6,370 nt of DNA from an uncultured bacterium (GTDB lineage Bacteria > Actinomycetota > Aquicultoria > SKW223), in NCBI GenBank assembly GCA_938042205.1, contig CALIRS010000191.1, forward strand, positions 1 through 6,370. Reading direction: 5' to 3'. Position numbers and translations under genes: made by a program. Position 1 is the first letter of the stretch, and each line of letters starts with the position of its first letter. Of this stretch, positions 1-5,412 are shown piece after piece. The notes below the pieces were generated by a model. That model ran no database searches. It was not told where the DNA came from and worked only from the letters and a program-made list of their open reading frames with translations.

Positions 1-6
1 AAAAAT

Positions 7-36
7 TTGTTTATTTATTCGTCCATTTTTTATAAT
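7..36 (+). promoter_or_regulatory. sigma70-type promoter for the first operon
   Basis: A perfect TATAAT lies at 31-36, with TTGTTT at 7-12 and an 18-base spacer. Transcription would start near 42-44, giving a leader of about 40 bases before the small gene at 85. The -10 matches the classical consensus rather than the TAnnTTTG type of Bacteroidetes. The assignment is from motif match and position only. Confidence 0.6.
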
Positions 37-84
37 GCTTGAAAAAAGTTTTGTCAGAGATAGAAATTTATAGGGATGGTGAAG

Positions 85-333
85 ATGGATAACCTTGAAA
101 AAAAGACGAATCTTTTCTATAAAGATTACCTTCCCGAAGTCCTTGCCCAAATTGAAGAAATTAAAGAAACAGGGGTGGACACTTCAGAACTTGAAAGACT
201 GACAACATCGCTTGAAGAGGCAATCAACAACAAAGATTACCTGACAGCTGATTATTTAATTGAAACTCTTCTCTCTGAGCTCGAATATGCTCGTGAAAAA
301 GCAGGTCTTTCTGGAGGCTCAATCTTTTTTTAA
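85..333 (+). CDS. small helical protein of unknown function
   Basis: I do not recognise a family for this 82-residue protein. It is charged and predicted by eye to be almost wholly alpha-helical, with heptad-like spacing of Leu and Ile, no signal peptide, no membrane segment and no Cys. The start at 85 is preferred over the in-frame ATG at 76 because AGGGA (72-76) sits 8 bases upstream of 85 and would touch the ATG at 76. The frame ends at TAA 331-333 straight after a run of seven T (325-331). The -1 frame stays open to 417-419 and encodes a second copy of the local pattern A-D-Y-L-I, so the natural product may be longer by 29 residues (separate entry). It is the first gene after the promoter at 7-36, and the nuclease-like/HEAT gene follows with little or no gap, so the two are probably co-transcribed. 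Confidence 0.6.
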   Translation: MDNLEKKTNLFYKDYLPEVLAQIEEIKETGVDTSELERLTTSLEEAINNKDYLTADYLIETLLSELEYAREKAGLSGGSIFF

Positions 334-419
334 ACCTGTTTGGACTTCTAAAAGTTCTTCAGTCTAACACTGAAAAAGCCGATTACCTGATTTATGAGGT
401 TACCCTGGAAGCAAATTAG
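330..419 (+). other. possible -1 frame C-terminal extension of the small gene
   Basis: Reading from TTA at 330 in the -1 frame gives 29 open codons to TAG 417-419 with no start codon of their own. The product contains K-A-D-Y-L-I-Y-E, which mirrors T-A-D-Y-L-I-E-T inside the preceding gene (codons around 247-264). The differences across the A-D-Y-L-I codons are all synonymous (GCT/GCC, TAT/TAC, TTA/CTG), as expected for a diverged coding repeat rather than chance. The switch point is T7 at 325-331. GGAGG at 313-317 lies 10 bases upstream of the last Phe codon, a spacing like that of Shine-Dalgarno stimulators of -1 frameshifting in dnaX. The extension overlaps the next gene's start by 26 bases. 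Programmed frameshifting, a natural indel and a homopolymer sequencing error all fit. Confidence 0.4.
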
Positions 420-1947
420 AAGAGAAGAATATGAATTAATGTGTTTCGAACTGGCTCGAAAATTGGGCTTTGAACAAAGGGCTTTTGTTGAAAGTGGACC
501 ATCACTATCTACTAATAGAGATATCATCGGAAATAAGTTGAGTGACATTCTTCCAGGTATTAGTTACCAGGAAAAATGGCTAATTTCACTTATTGAGTAT
601 TTTGATAAACCACTCTCGGTTAGCGATATCGAATTGCTTAAAAATTGGGCAGACGAGCCAAAACATGAAATTGATTATGTCTTAATTATGACTCCCTCAA
701 GTCTTTCAGAGAGAGCTCAAGAATTGATTTTAAGATTTAATCGTTTCCCGATTAAAAAATACAAAATCAAGCTAATGGAAAGAGCTGAAGTGGAACAGTT
801 AGTCATTTCAGATGAAAGGATTCTTGATAGATATTTTCCAGATTTTAAACCACGACCGATTACAGATGAAGAGTCACGAGAACTTTATGAAATTGTAACC
901 CGGCATCTTTTAAATTTTAGATCTGACCTTTCGGTTATTGATTTTTCACTGGCAGTTCTTTTTACATTTCCTGAAAAAGTGCAAAAAAAGATTGTTAGAA
1001 AAATCGCGCATCTCTGGTCTGCGGAAAGTTATGAACGTCTCAAAAAGTGGAACGCAGGTTGGGTGATGGTTAGATTAGCAAAATTAAAACCTTCTTTGGT
1101 ACCAGTGGAAGTTGTAGAGAAGGTTGCCAGGGATAGGACCATTCATCAAAGTATCAGAGCACTTGCTTCACATATATACTGCTGGCTTGCAGAAACTAAT
1201 TCACAAATGGTATCTGCTGATGTGCTTGGCGAGCTCGCTGACCCTGATGGTGACTACTTTGTGTATATGCCTGCCATGAAAGCATTAGCTAATATGATGG
1301 CACATGATCATAATACAATCAAGGTAATCCAATCACTCGTAAATCATCAGGATGTAAGGAGAAGAGACCTTGCTGCAAGAATACTTATTTCAATTGCAGA
1401 AGAAAATCCAGTTCTTATTTCTTCTTCAATGGTTTCATCTCTTGAATCTGATGAAGACGAAAGGATCAGGAAAAAAGGAAAATTGTTGAGAGAAAAGATT
1501 GAATCTTTCTGGGAGGCACCACTTAAAAAAGAATTCGAAACCGCCAAGCAAGAGTTTGGGGCCAAAAACTATTCTAAAGCACAGAGTATATTTGCGAAAC
1601 TTGCCAGAAAAGGAAATATGGGTATATCAGAGGAAGCCCGATGGTGGAGCGGATACTGCTTATATATGATTAGAGACTACATATTTGCTTTTAGGGAGTT
1701 CGAGGGCTATGGAAGCCTGGATGGTGAATCATGCCAGGTAACTTCACAATGGTGGCTCTCACTCTGTCTCGAAAAAATGGGCAAAATCAGAGAAGCTATT
1801 ACTAAATTAGAGTTACTTCTTGAGAAATGTAAAGACGAAAATGTATCAGTAAGAATAAGTCCTGAAAAAGAAATTTCGTCGGAAGAATTGAGTATACTCA
1901 TTTCAAAGAGGCTAAATGAGCTAAAAGGCAAGCTTGTAAACAGGTGA
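394..1947 (+). CDS. degenerate restriction-endonuclease-fold protein with HEAT-like and TPR-like repeats
   Basis: Residues 1-151 (of 517) follow the layout of Mrr-like PD-(D/E)XK nuclease domains: an N-terminal W-x(4)-R-x-E-Y-E-x(2)-C-F-E-L helix ending in LGF, then R-D-I-I (Asp43), the strand starting W62, S-V-S-D-I (75-79), Y-V-L-I-M-T (95-100), and E-V-E-Q-L leading to I-L-D-R-Y-F-P. Where related domains have E/Q-C-K after that Trp, this protein has Ser65-Leu-Ile67, so the metal-binding acid and the Lys are lost and nuclease activity is unlikely. Residues about 155-375 are paired amphipathic helices resembling HEAT/ARM repeats, and about 378-480 resemble TPRs (A-K-x-E-F-G-A-K-N-Y-S-K-A, then K-M-G-K-I-R-E-A-I). 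No signal peptide or membrane span is seen, so it is probably cytoplasmic. The role is unknown; binding nucleic acid or scaffolding a complex is inference. ATG 394 is the first start after an in-frame TGA (388-390), and the domain pattern begins there, but no Shine-Dalgarno site precedes it. Translation coupled to the small upstream gene is plausible. Confidence 0.72.
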   Translation: MRLPWKQIRREEYELMCFELARKLGFEQRAFVESGPSLSTNRDIIGNKLSDILPGISYQEKWLISLIEYFDKPLSVSDIELLKNWADEPKHEIDYVLIMTPSSLSERAQELILRFNRFPIKKYKIKLMERAEVEQLVISDERILDRYFPDFKPRPITDEESRELYEIVTRHLLNFRSDLSVIDFSLAVLFTFPEKVQKKIVRKIAHLWSAESYERLKKWNAGWVMVRLAKLKPSLVPVEVVEKVARDRTIHQSIRALASHIYCWLAETNSQMVSADVLGELADPDGDYFVYMPAMKALANMMAHDHNTIKVIQSLVNHQDVRRRDLAARILISIAEENPVLISSSMVSSLESDEDERIRKKGKLLREKIESFWEAPLKKEFETAKQEFGAKNYSKAQSIFAKLARKGNMGISEEARWWSGYCLYMIRDYIFAFREFEGYGSLDGESCQVTSQWWLSLCLEKMGKIREAITKLELLLEKCKDENVSVRISPEKEISSEELSILISKRLNELKGKLVNR

Positions 1948-1992
1948 TAAAAAAACTTGATTTGTCTGTTTTCGTATATATAATAGCAATTT

Positions 1993-2022
1993 GCCGGCTA
2001 AGTCCGCCCCTCCTTAGCCGGC
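1993..2022 (+). repeat. perfect 10-bp GC-rich inverted repeat after the HEAT/TPR gene
   Basis: GCCGGCTAAG (1993-2002) and CTTAGCCGGC (2013-2022) form a perfect 10-bp stem with a 10-base C-rich loop. What follows is a C-run and CTCTTCCC, not a U-tract, so it is not a textbook intrinsic terminator. It stands out as a GC island in AT-rich intergenic DNA. It could protect the 3' end, act as a pause site, or belong to a dispersed intergenic repeat family. Confidence 0.55.
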
Positions 2023-2039
2023 CCCCCTCTTCCCTTAAG

Positions 2040-2070
2040 AAAAAACCGCGCTAAAAGCGCGGTTTTCCTT
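2040..2070. terminator. bidirectional intrinsic terminator
   Basis: AAAACCGCGC (2042-2051) and GCGCGGTTTT (2057-2066) pair perfectly around a TAAAA loop. On the + strand the stem runs into TTTTCCTTTT. On the - strand the six A at 2040-2045 give a U6 tail. It sits between the convergent HEAT/TPR gene and the rubrerythrin gene and would end transcripts from both sides. Confidence 0.88.
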
Positions 2071-2093
2071 TTAAACTGGAGAGAAAACATTAT

Positions 2094-2591
2094 TTAAAAC
2101 TGCTGGAATACGGTTCTTGGTGCTCCGCAAATCGGGCATTTCTCAGGGGCATTGCCGAGCATGGTATAACCACAGCTACCACAAACCCATATTTCATTCA
2201 ATTGAATGTCAGTACCGGTTTCCGCGAACCCAAGCGCTTCCTGAAAATATTTCTCATGTGCTTTCTCAGATTCATTAGCGTACTTGAATGATATAGCTGC
2301 TTTTTCCTGATTTTCATCTATAGCTTCATTGATGAATTGTGGGTACATTGATGTGTGTTCGTAATTTTCACCAGAAATTGCTTTGCGCAAGTTCTGGGGA
2401 GTATTATTGATTTCGCCAAGTGCGTTTAGGTGGGCACGAGCATGAATGGTTTCTGATTGTGCAGCGGCTCTAAATAATCTGGAAATATTCTGGAATCCTT
2501 CCTGCTCAGCTTTCTTAGCATAAGCGTCATACCTTCTTGAAGCCTGTGATTCACCTGAAAAAGCATTTTTTAAGTTTTCGTTTGTTTTCAT
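2094..2591 (-). CDS. rbr: rubrerythrin, NADH-linked peroxide reductase
   Basis: Rubrerythrin reduces hydrogen peroxide to water in the cytoplasm of anaerobes, using electrons passed through its own rubredoxin domain. The 165 residues hold an N-terminal four-helix diiron domain with the full ligand set: Glu14, Glu47-x-x-His50, Glu75-x-x-Glu78 and Glu109-x-x-His112. A C-terminal rubredoxin-like Fe(Cys)4 domain follows, with Cys137-x-x-Cys140 and Cys152-x-x-Cys155. It is a little shorter than the roughly 190-residue classical form, but both domains are complete. The ATG directly follows the stop codon of perR, and a strong ribosome site (AAGGAGGA) lies inside the end of perR, so the two form one operon. 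PerR control of a peroxide-removing enzyme is a well-known arrangement. The terminator at 2040-2070 closes the unit. Confidence 0.96.
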   Translation of the reverse strand: MKTNENLKNAFSGESQASRRYDAYAKKAEQEGFQNISRLFRAAAQSETIHARAHLNALGEINNTPQNLRKAISGENYEHTSMYPQFINEAIDENQEKAAISFKYANESEKAHEKYFQEALGFAETGTDIQLNEIWVCGSCGYTMLGNAPEKCPICGAPRTVFQQF

Positions 2592-2984
2592 TTAAATTCC
2601 TCCTTCTTTTTTTTGTTTCTTACATGAGAGGCAAGTCCCTCTTACGTTCAGTTCAATGTTTGAGACTGAATACCTTTTCAGGATCTGTTGTATTAAGGAC
2701 TCAGGAATATTTATGTCGAGATCATATACTCTTCGGCAGGAAATACAGAAAAGATGAGCATGAGGTTTGGTTTCTGGATCGAATCTTAACGATTCCTCAT
2801 CTATGGTTAGAATCTGCAGTTCATCATTTTCAACCATCGAATGGAGGACATTATAAACAGTGGGTTTTGTAATATATGGCAATTGAGAAGATACCATATC
2901 AAAGATTTCCTTTGCTGAGGGATGAGACTTATTATTTTGAAGAGCTTTTTTTATGGCTTCTCTCTGGGCTGTATTTTTTACCAT
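2592..2984 (-). CDS. perR: PerR-type peroxide-sensing Fur family repressor
   Basis: Fur family repressor, 130 residues from the start at 2984. The N-terminal winged helix contains H-P-S-A-K-E-I and the recognition helix P-T-V-Y-N-V-L. The regulatory metal set matches B. subtilis PerR at a constant offset of 16: His21 (H37), Asp69 (D85), His75 (H91), His77 (H93) and Asp88 (D104). Asp at the last position is the PerR hallmark, where Fur usually has Glu. Structural zinc cysteines are Cys80/Cys83 and Cys118/Cys121. In PerR, Fe-catalysed oxidation of the His ligands releases DNA. An in-frame ATG at 2993 would add three residues, but it overlaps the -10 of the best promoter, so the ATG at 2984 is preferred and the mRNA may be leaderless. 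Its stop touches the rbr ATG, so the pair is a self-contained peroxide-response operon. It is divergent from the universal stress gene. Confidence 0.92.
   Translation of the reverse strand: MVKNTAQREAIKKALQNNKSHPSAKEIFDMVSSQLPYITKPTVYNVLHSMVENDELQILTIDEESLRFDPETKPHAHLFCISCRRVYDLDINIPESLIQQILKRYSVSNIELNVRGTCLSCKKQKKEGGI
2598..2605 (-). promoter_or_regulatory. strong ribosome binding site of rbr
   Basis: The - strand reads AAGGAGGA here, within the last codons of perR and 6 bases before the rbr ATG. It is the clearest Shine-Dalgarno site in the window. Several promoter-proximal genes have none, which suggests that internal operon genes depend on such sites while first genes do not. Confidence 0.85.
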
Positions 2985-2991
2985 GTAAAAC

Positions 2992-3020
2992 ATTTTATTT
3001 ATTTAAATTTAGGAAGTCAA
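2992..3020 (-). promoter_or_regulatory. promoter of the perR-rbr operon
   Basis: On the - strand TTGACT (3020-3015) and TAAAAT (2997-2992) are separated by exactly 17 bases, each matching the sigma70 consensus at five of six positions. The -10 is followed by 7 bases and then the ATG at 2984, so transcription would start at or beside that codon and give a leaderless message. Confidence 0.62.
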
Positions 3021-3022
3021 TA

Positions 3023-3051
3023 TTGCTATTTAGTAAATATAAAGATATTTT
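3023..3051 (+). promoter_or_regulatory. candidate promoter of the universal stress gene
   Basis: TTGCTA (3023-3028) and TATTTT (3046-3051) are 17 bases apart, and the ATG at 3058 is 6 bases past the -10, again predicting a leaderless transcript. The -10 is only a moderate match in very AT-rich DNA. The palindrome at 3027-3039 lies inside this promoter. Confidence 0.4.
3027..3039. promoter_or_regulatory. palindromic candidate operator between perR and usp
   Basis: TATTTA-G-TAAATA is a perfect 6-1-6 inverted repeat. It overlaps the spacer of the candidate usp promoter and lies just upstream of the perR -35. The odd-centred AT-rich form resembles Fur/PerR boxes (7-1-7), but it matches the B. 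subtilis Per box at only about six of fourteen arm positions. Binding by the adjacent PerR is inferred from position. Confidence 0.42.
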
Positions 3052-3057
3052 TAATCT

Positions 3058-3498
3058 ATGGGCTATGCAGTTGTTGCTACAGATGGATCAAGTTCTGCTG
3101 AGAACGCATATCGAAGAGCACTTGAACTGGAACTTTTTACGGGCAGGATTGTGGTAGTGGTTTCAGTTGTTCCTTCTATAAAAGTAGGCTTTATTTCGGA
3201 TGTTTATAGTTTTGAAAGGCAAGCTGAGCATGAAGCAATGAAAGAGTATCAAAAACATGCAAAAAATGCTGCCTCTGCGATTAGAAAGCATGGCGTCGAA
3301 GTTAGGCTTGAAATAAGACATGGTGACCCTGCTGAAGAGATTGTGGCAACAGTGGAGAAATACGATGCTGAATTTTTAGTGATGGGTACCCGAATGGCGA
3401 AGGGGCTAGGAGGGGTTATTCAAGGTTCTGTCGCACGAAAGGTACTTGGGAAAATTAAAAGACCGGTCTTTATTTTCCCAGAGCAGACAAAGGTTTAA
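3058..3498 (+). CDS. universal stress protein (UspA family)
   Basis: A single-domain Usp of 146 residues, the usual family length, with an alpha/beta adenine-nucleotide-binding fold and probably a cytoplasmic dimer. The first strand gives A-V-V-A-T-D-G-S (4-11) with the conserved Asp9. H-G-D-P-A-E-E-I (88-95) precedes the fourth helix, and the nucleotide loop begins at M-G-T-R (109-112) and ends with G-S-V-A-R-K-V (123-129). In the motif G-2x-G-9x-G-S, the second Gly is Met113, while Gly110, Gly116, Gly118, Gly123 and Ser124 are kept, so ATP binding is uncertain. Such proteins help cells survive starvation, oxidative or other stress, but the partner here is unknown. TAA (3052-3054) precedes the ATG in frame, so this is the earliest start; there is no Shine-Dalgarno site. 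Divergent from perR, with a shared AT-rich promoter region. The stop overlaps that of the convergent cytochrome gene. Confidence 0.92.
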   Translation: MGYAVVATDGSSSAENAYRRALELELFTGRIVVVVSVVPSIKVGFISDVYSFERQAEHEAMKEYQKHAKNAASAIRKHGVEVRLEIRHGDPAEEIVATVEKYDAEFLVMGTRMAKGLGGVIQGSVARKVLGKIKRPVFIFPEQTKV

Positions 3499-4805
3499 AT
3501 CTTGGTGTTGACTTTGGCCATTTCTACAACCGGGACAACAGGTTTTTCTTTCAACAGTTTATTTATAAGGGTTTGCGGGGCGGATCTATATAGAAGTCTT
3601 ATCTGGATATTAACAGGAAAGGTTGCACCAGATATCGGAAATTCAAAAACTTCTGTGATGAAGCCTTCAGGTGGTATCCTGTTATCATAAAGAATTTTTT
3701 CAGCTTCCCAGACTTTCATTGTTGGCTTACCCGACTTATCGCCTAACACAGTATTGTAAATTTTTGTGTCTTTATTCAGATCACCATCTTTATTGAGAAT
3801 TCCATATGAATAGATAGTTTTTCCGGTTGAGTCTCTAGCAATCAATTCTATCCACATCTGGCGTGCTTCTGTCAGCCCTGTTGGTATTTTGTGGCCCGCA
3901 CCGATATTGGTGATTTTAATCTTTATTGCAGCTTTGTTTCGAAACTTTGTTGTTTGAACAATATCTATTCTGGCGGCACTTTTAAGTCTTTCCTCGGCAA
4001 GTTTGGCAGTATCTTCATTGCCAAGATATCTTGACATGAAAACGTTTGCTCCTGCTGTGTGGTGTGTCCACCAGTGTTCCCTTTCTGGACCCCCAAGAGC
4101 GACAACGCCTGGGTAAGGTTTAGTAACTTGAGGTCCAGGTGTCATATGACAATCCTGGCATACAATACCTTTTTTAGAGTAAGGTCCCTCTTTCCACTCG
4201 GTATAGGTTTGCTCTATTGGAAGTCCATTGAAAGGATGAATTACATCATGACACATTCCGCAAAACTCTGCTTTAGTGTGTAATTCGGAGTATTCCGTTT
4301 CATGGTAAGGAGAAAATGAGTCTTTATAAGGGCCCCTTTTAGTTGTTCCTGTTTCCACGAAATAACTGGCATTTCCAATTCCTGTTGATTTTTTTACAGT
4401 ATGACAAAAATCACAAAAAACACCGGCTTTGGCGGTTGGAGATGCCTTATTGCCGTCGGCTGGAATTTTTCCGGTAAGTACTCCACCAGGCGAATGACAG
4501 GAATGGCAAAAATTTCTTACTTTTTCACCAGCTTCTCTGCCGGCAAGTTCTGCTTCTGCCCAGTAGAAAGGATCGACAAAAGCATAAGAATGCATAGTGC
4601 TTCTCCATTGTTTAAATATAGTATCGTGACAGGAAGCACATATGTCTGGTTGTTCAAATGATATTAACTTTACTTTCTTTTTCTTCTCAAATCTTTCCAC
4701 AGGACTTGAGGTGCAAGAAGGTAAAAGGGCAGAAATAGAGAGAATTATTAAAAAAATTAAAATACTTAAATTAATTCCTGGTAGATATTTTTTTAAAGTT
4801 TTCAC
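3495..4805 (-). CDS. pentaheme c-type cytochrome lipoprotein with C-terminal beta domain
   Basis: A 436-residue exported electron carrier or reductase subunit. A lysine-rich N-terminus and hydrophobic stretch (13-28) lead to L-P-S-Cys31, a lipobox with an unusual Pro at -2, so it is probably a lipid-anchored periplasmic or outer-membrane protein. Five C-x-x-C-H sites bind heme c: CASCH 56-60, CHSCH 100-104, CDFCH 131-135, CGMCH 182-186 and CQDCH 216-220. His72, His168, His176, His190, His244 and His248/249 are candidate distal ligands. The heme part resembles the cytochrome c-554/NrfA-like group. Residues about 285-430 look like an immunoglobulin-like beta domain, with the signature G-A-G-H-K-I-P-T-G (302-310) seen in multiheme cytochromes of anaerobes. 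The start is GTG (4803-4805), preceded directly by AGAG. No electron-transfer partner gene lies in the window, so the substrate is unknown. It runs divergently from the phosphoesterase gene and converges on usp with overlapping stops. Confidence 0.9.
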   Translation of the reverse strand: MKTLKKYLPGINLSILIFLIILSISALLPSCTSSPVERFEKKKKVKLISFEQPDICASCHDTIFKQWRSTMHSYAFVDPFYWAEAELAGREAGEKVRNFCHSCHSPGGVLTGKIPADGNKASPTAKAGVFCDFCHTVKKSTGIGNASYFVETGTTKRGPYKDSFSPYHETEYSELHTKAEFCGMCHDVIHPFNGLPIEQTYTEWKEGPYSKKGIVCQDCHMTPGPQVTKPYPGVVALGGPEREHWWTHHTAGANVFMSRYLGNEDTAKLAEERLKSAARIDIVQTTKFRNKAAIKIKITNIGAGHKIPTGLTEARQMWIELIARDSTGKTIYSYGILNKDGDLNKDTKIYNTVLGDKSGKPTMKVWEAEKILYDNRIPPEGFITEVFEFPISGATFPVNIQIRLLYRSAPQTLINKLLKEKPVVPVVEMAKVNTKI

Positions 4806-4844
4806 CTCTAAAAAGTTTTCCTTTGTTTTGAAATATCTGAATTA

Positions 4845-4856
4845 AATATTAATATT
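4845..4856. repeat. 12-bp AT-only palindrome in the divergent promoter region
   Basis: AATATTAATATT is fully self-complementary and sits near the middle of the 72-base gap (4806-4877) between the cytochrome and phosphoesterase genes. The gap must hold both promoters. A weak + strand pair is TTGAAA (4828-4833) with TAATAT (4850-4855), which the palindrome overlaps. In sequence this AT-rich a short palindrome may be chance. Confidence 0.25.
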
Positions 4857-4877
4857 AAATTGTCTATTGATTAACAC

Positions 4878-5345
4878 ATGGAGAAAAAATTGCCGATTGA
4901 AAATTATAAGAAAAAAAGGAATTTTTCTCAAACCCCAGAGCCGGAGGGAGAGGTTGAAAGAAAATACAAAGAAAGAAAGCCCCTGTCCTTTGTGATTCAT
5001 GAACACCATGCTTCACACCTTCACTGGGATTTTCGGTTAGAGATGGAAGGAGTTCTTAAATCATGGGCGCTCCCAAAAGGAGTTCCTCAAAGTTTGAAAG
5101 AAAAAAGATTAGCAGTTCAAACCGAAGATCATCCTCTCGAATATTTAACTTTTGAAGGTAAGATCCCGGAAGGAGAATATGGGGCAGGTCAGGTTATTAT
5201 TTTTGATATTGGAACTTACGATTTAATTGAAAGAAAGCAAGAAAAGATTGAATTTATCCTGGATGGAAAGAAAGTAAAGGGTAAATATGCCCTTATAAAG
5301 TTTAAAGGGCAGGGAAAGAACTGGCTACTTATTAAGTTATCATAA
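4878..5345 (+). CDS. stand-alone LigD-type DNA 3'-phosphoesterase
   Basis: The 155 residues are one complete 3'-phosphoesterase (PE) domain of the kind found at the N-terminus of bacterial DNA ligase D. The family removes 3'-phosphates and 3'-ribonucleotides from DNA ends, leaving 3'-OH ends that can be joined. All catalytic and metal residues known from Pseudomonas LigD are present at an offset of one: His43, His49, Asp51, Arg53, His85 and Tyr89. The family runs F-V-I-H-E-H-H-A-S-H-L-H-W-D-F-R (38-53), S-W-A-L-P-K-G (62-68), E-D-H-P-L-E-Y (83-89) and P-E-G-E-Y-G-A-G (97-104) are clear. The protein ends at W-L-L-I-K, the normal PE border, so it is not a truncated LigD. No ligase, polymerase or Ku gene is in the window. 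No Shine-Dalgarno site precedes the ATG; a TATTGA 7 bases upstream may be a -10 of a leaderless transcript. The ZIP gene follows after 67 bases. Confidence 0.93.
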   Translation: MEKKLPIENYKKKRNFSQTPEPEGEVERKYKERKPLSFVIHEHHASHLHWDFRLEMEGVLKSWALPKGVPQSLKEKRLAVQTEDHPLEYLTFEGKIPEGEYGAGQVIIFDIGTYDLIERKQEKIEFILDGKKVKGKYALIKFKGQGKNWLLIKLS

Positions 5346-5412
5346 GAACATTCTTTAATGACAATGACAATTTGCTTGCTTTTTTAGCTTTTTCATAGTA
5401 ATAACTATCCAG

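Noticed and set aside
348..548. 66-codon open frame on the - strand
   Set aside because: It is antisense to the start of the nuclease-like gene, has no ribosome site and shows no family pattern; a shadow.
2537..3157. Two + strand open frames opposite rbr and perR
   Set aside because: The - strand frames are certain rubrerythrin and PerR; the opposite translations show no motif.
3502..4845. Several + strand open frames opposite the cytochrome gene
   Set aside because: They overlap a well-supported pentaheme cytochrome and have no recognisable content; shadows of its codon pattern.
5359..5370. Short direct repeat TGACAA TGACAA upstream of the ZIP gene as a metal-regulator site
   Set aside because: It is a 6-base tandem repeat with no dyad symmetry of the Zur or MntR kind; too short to support.
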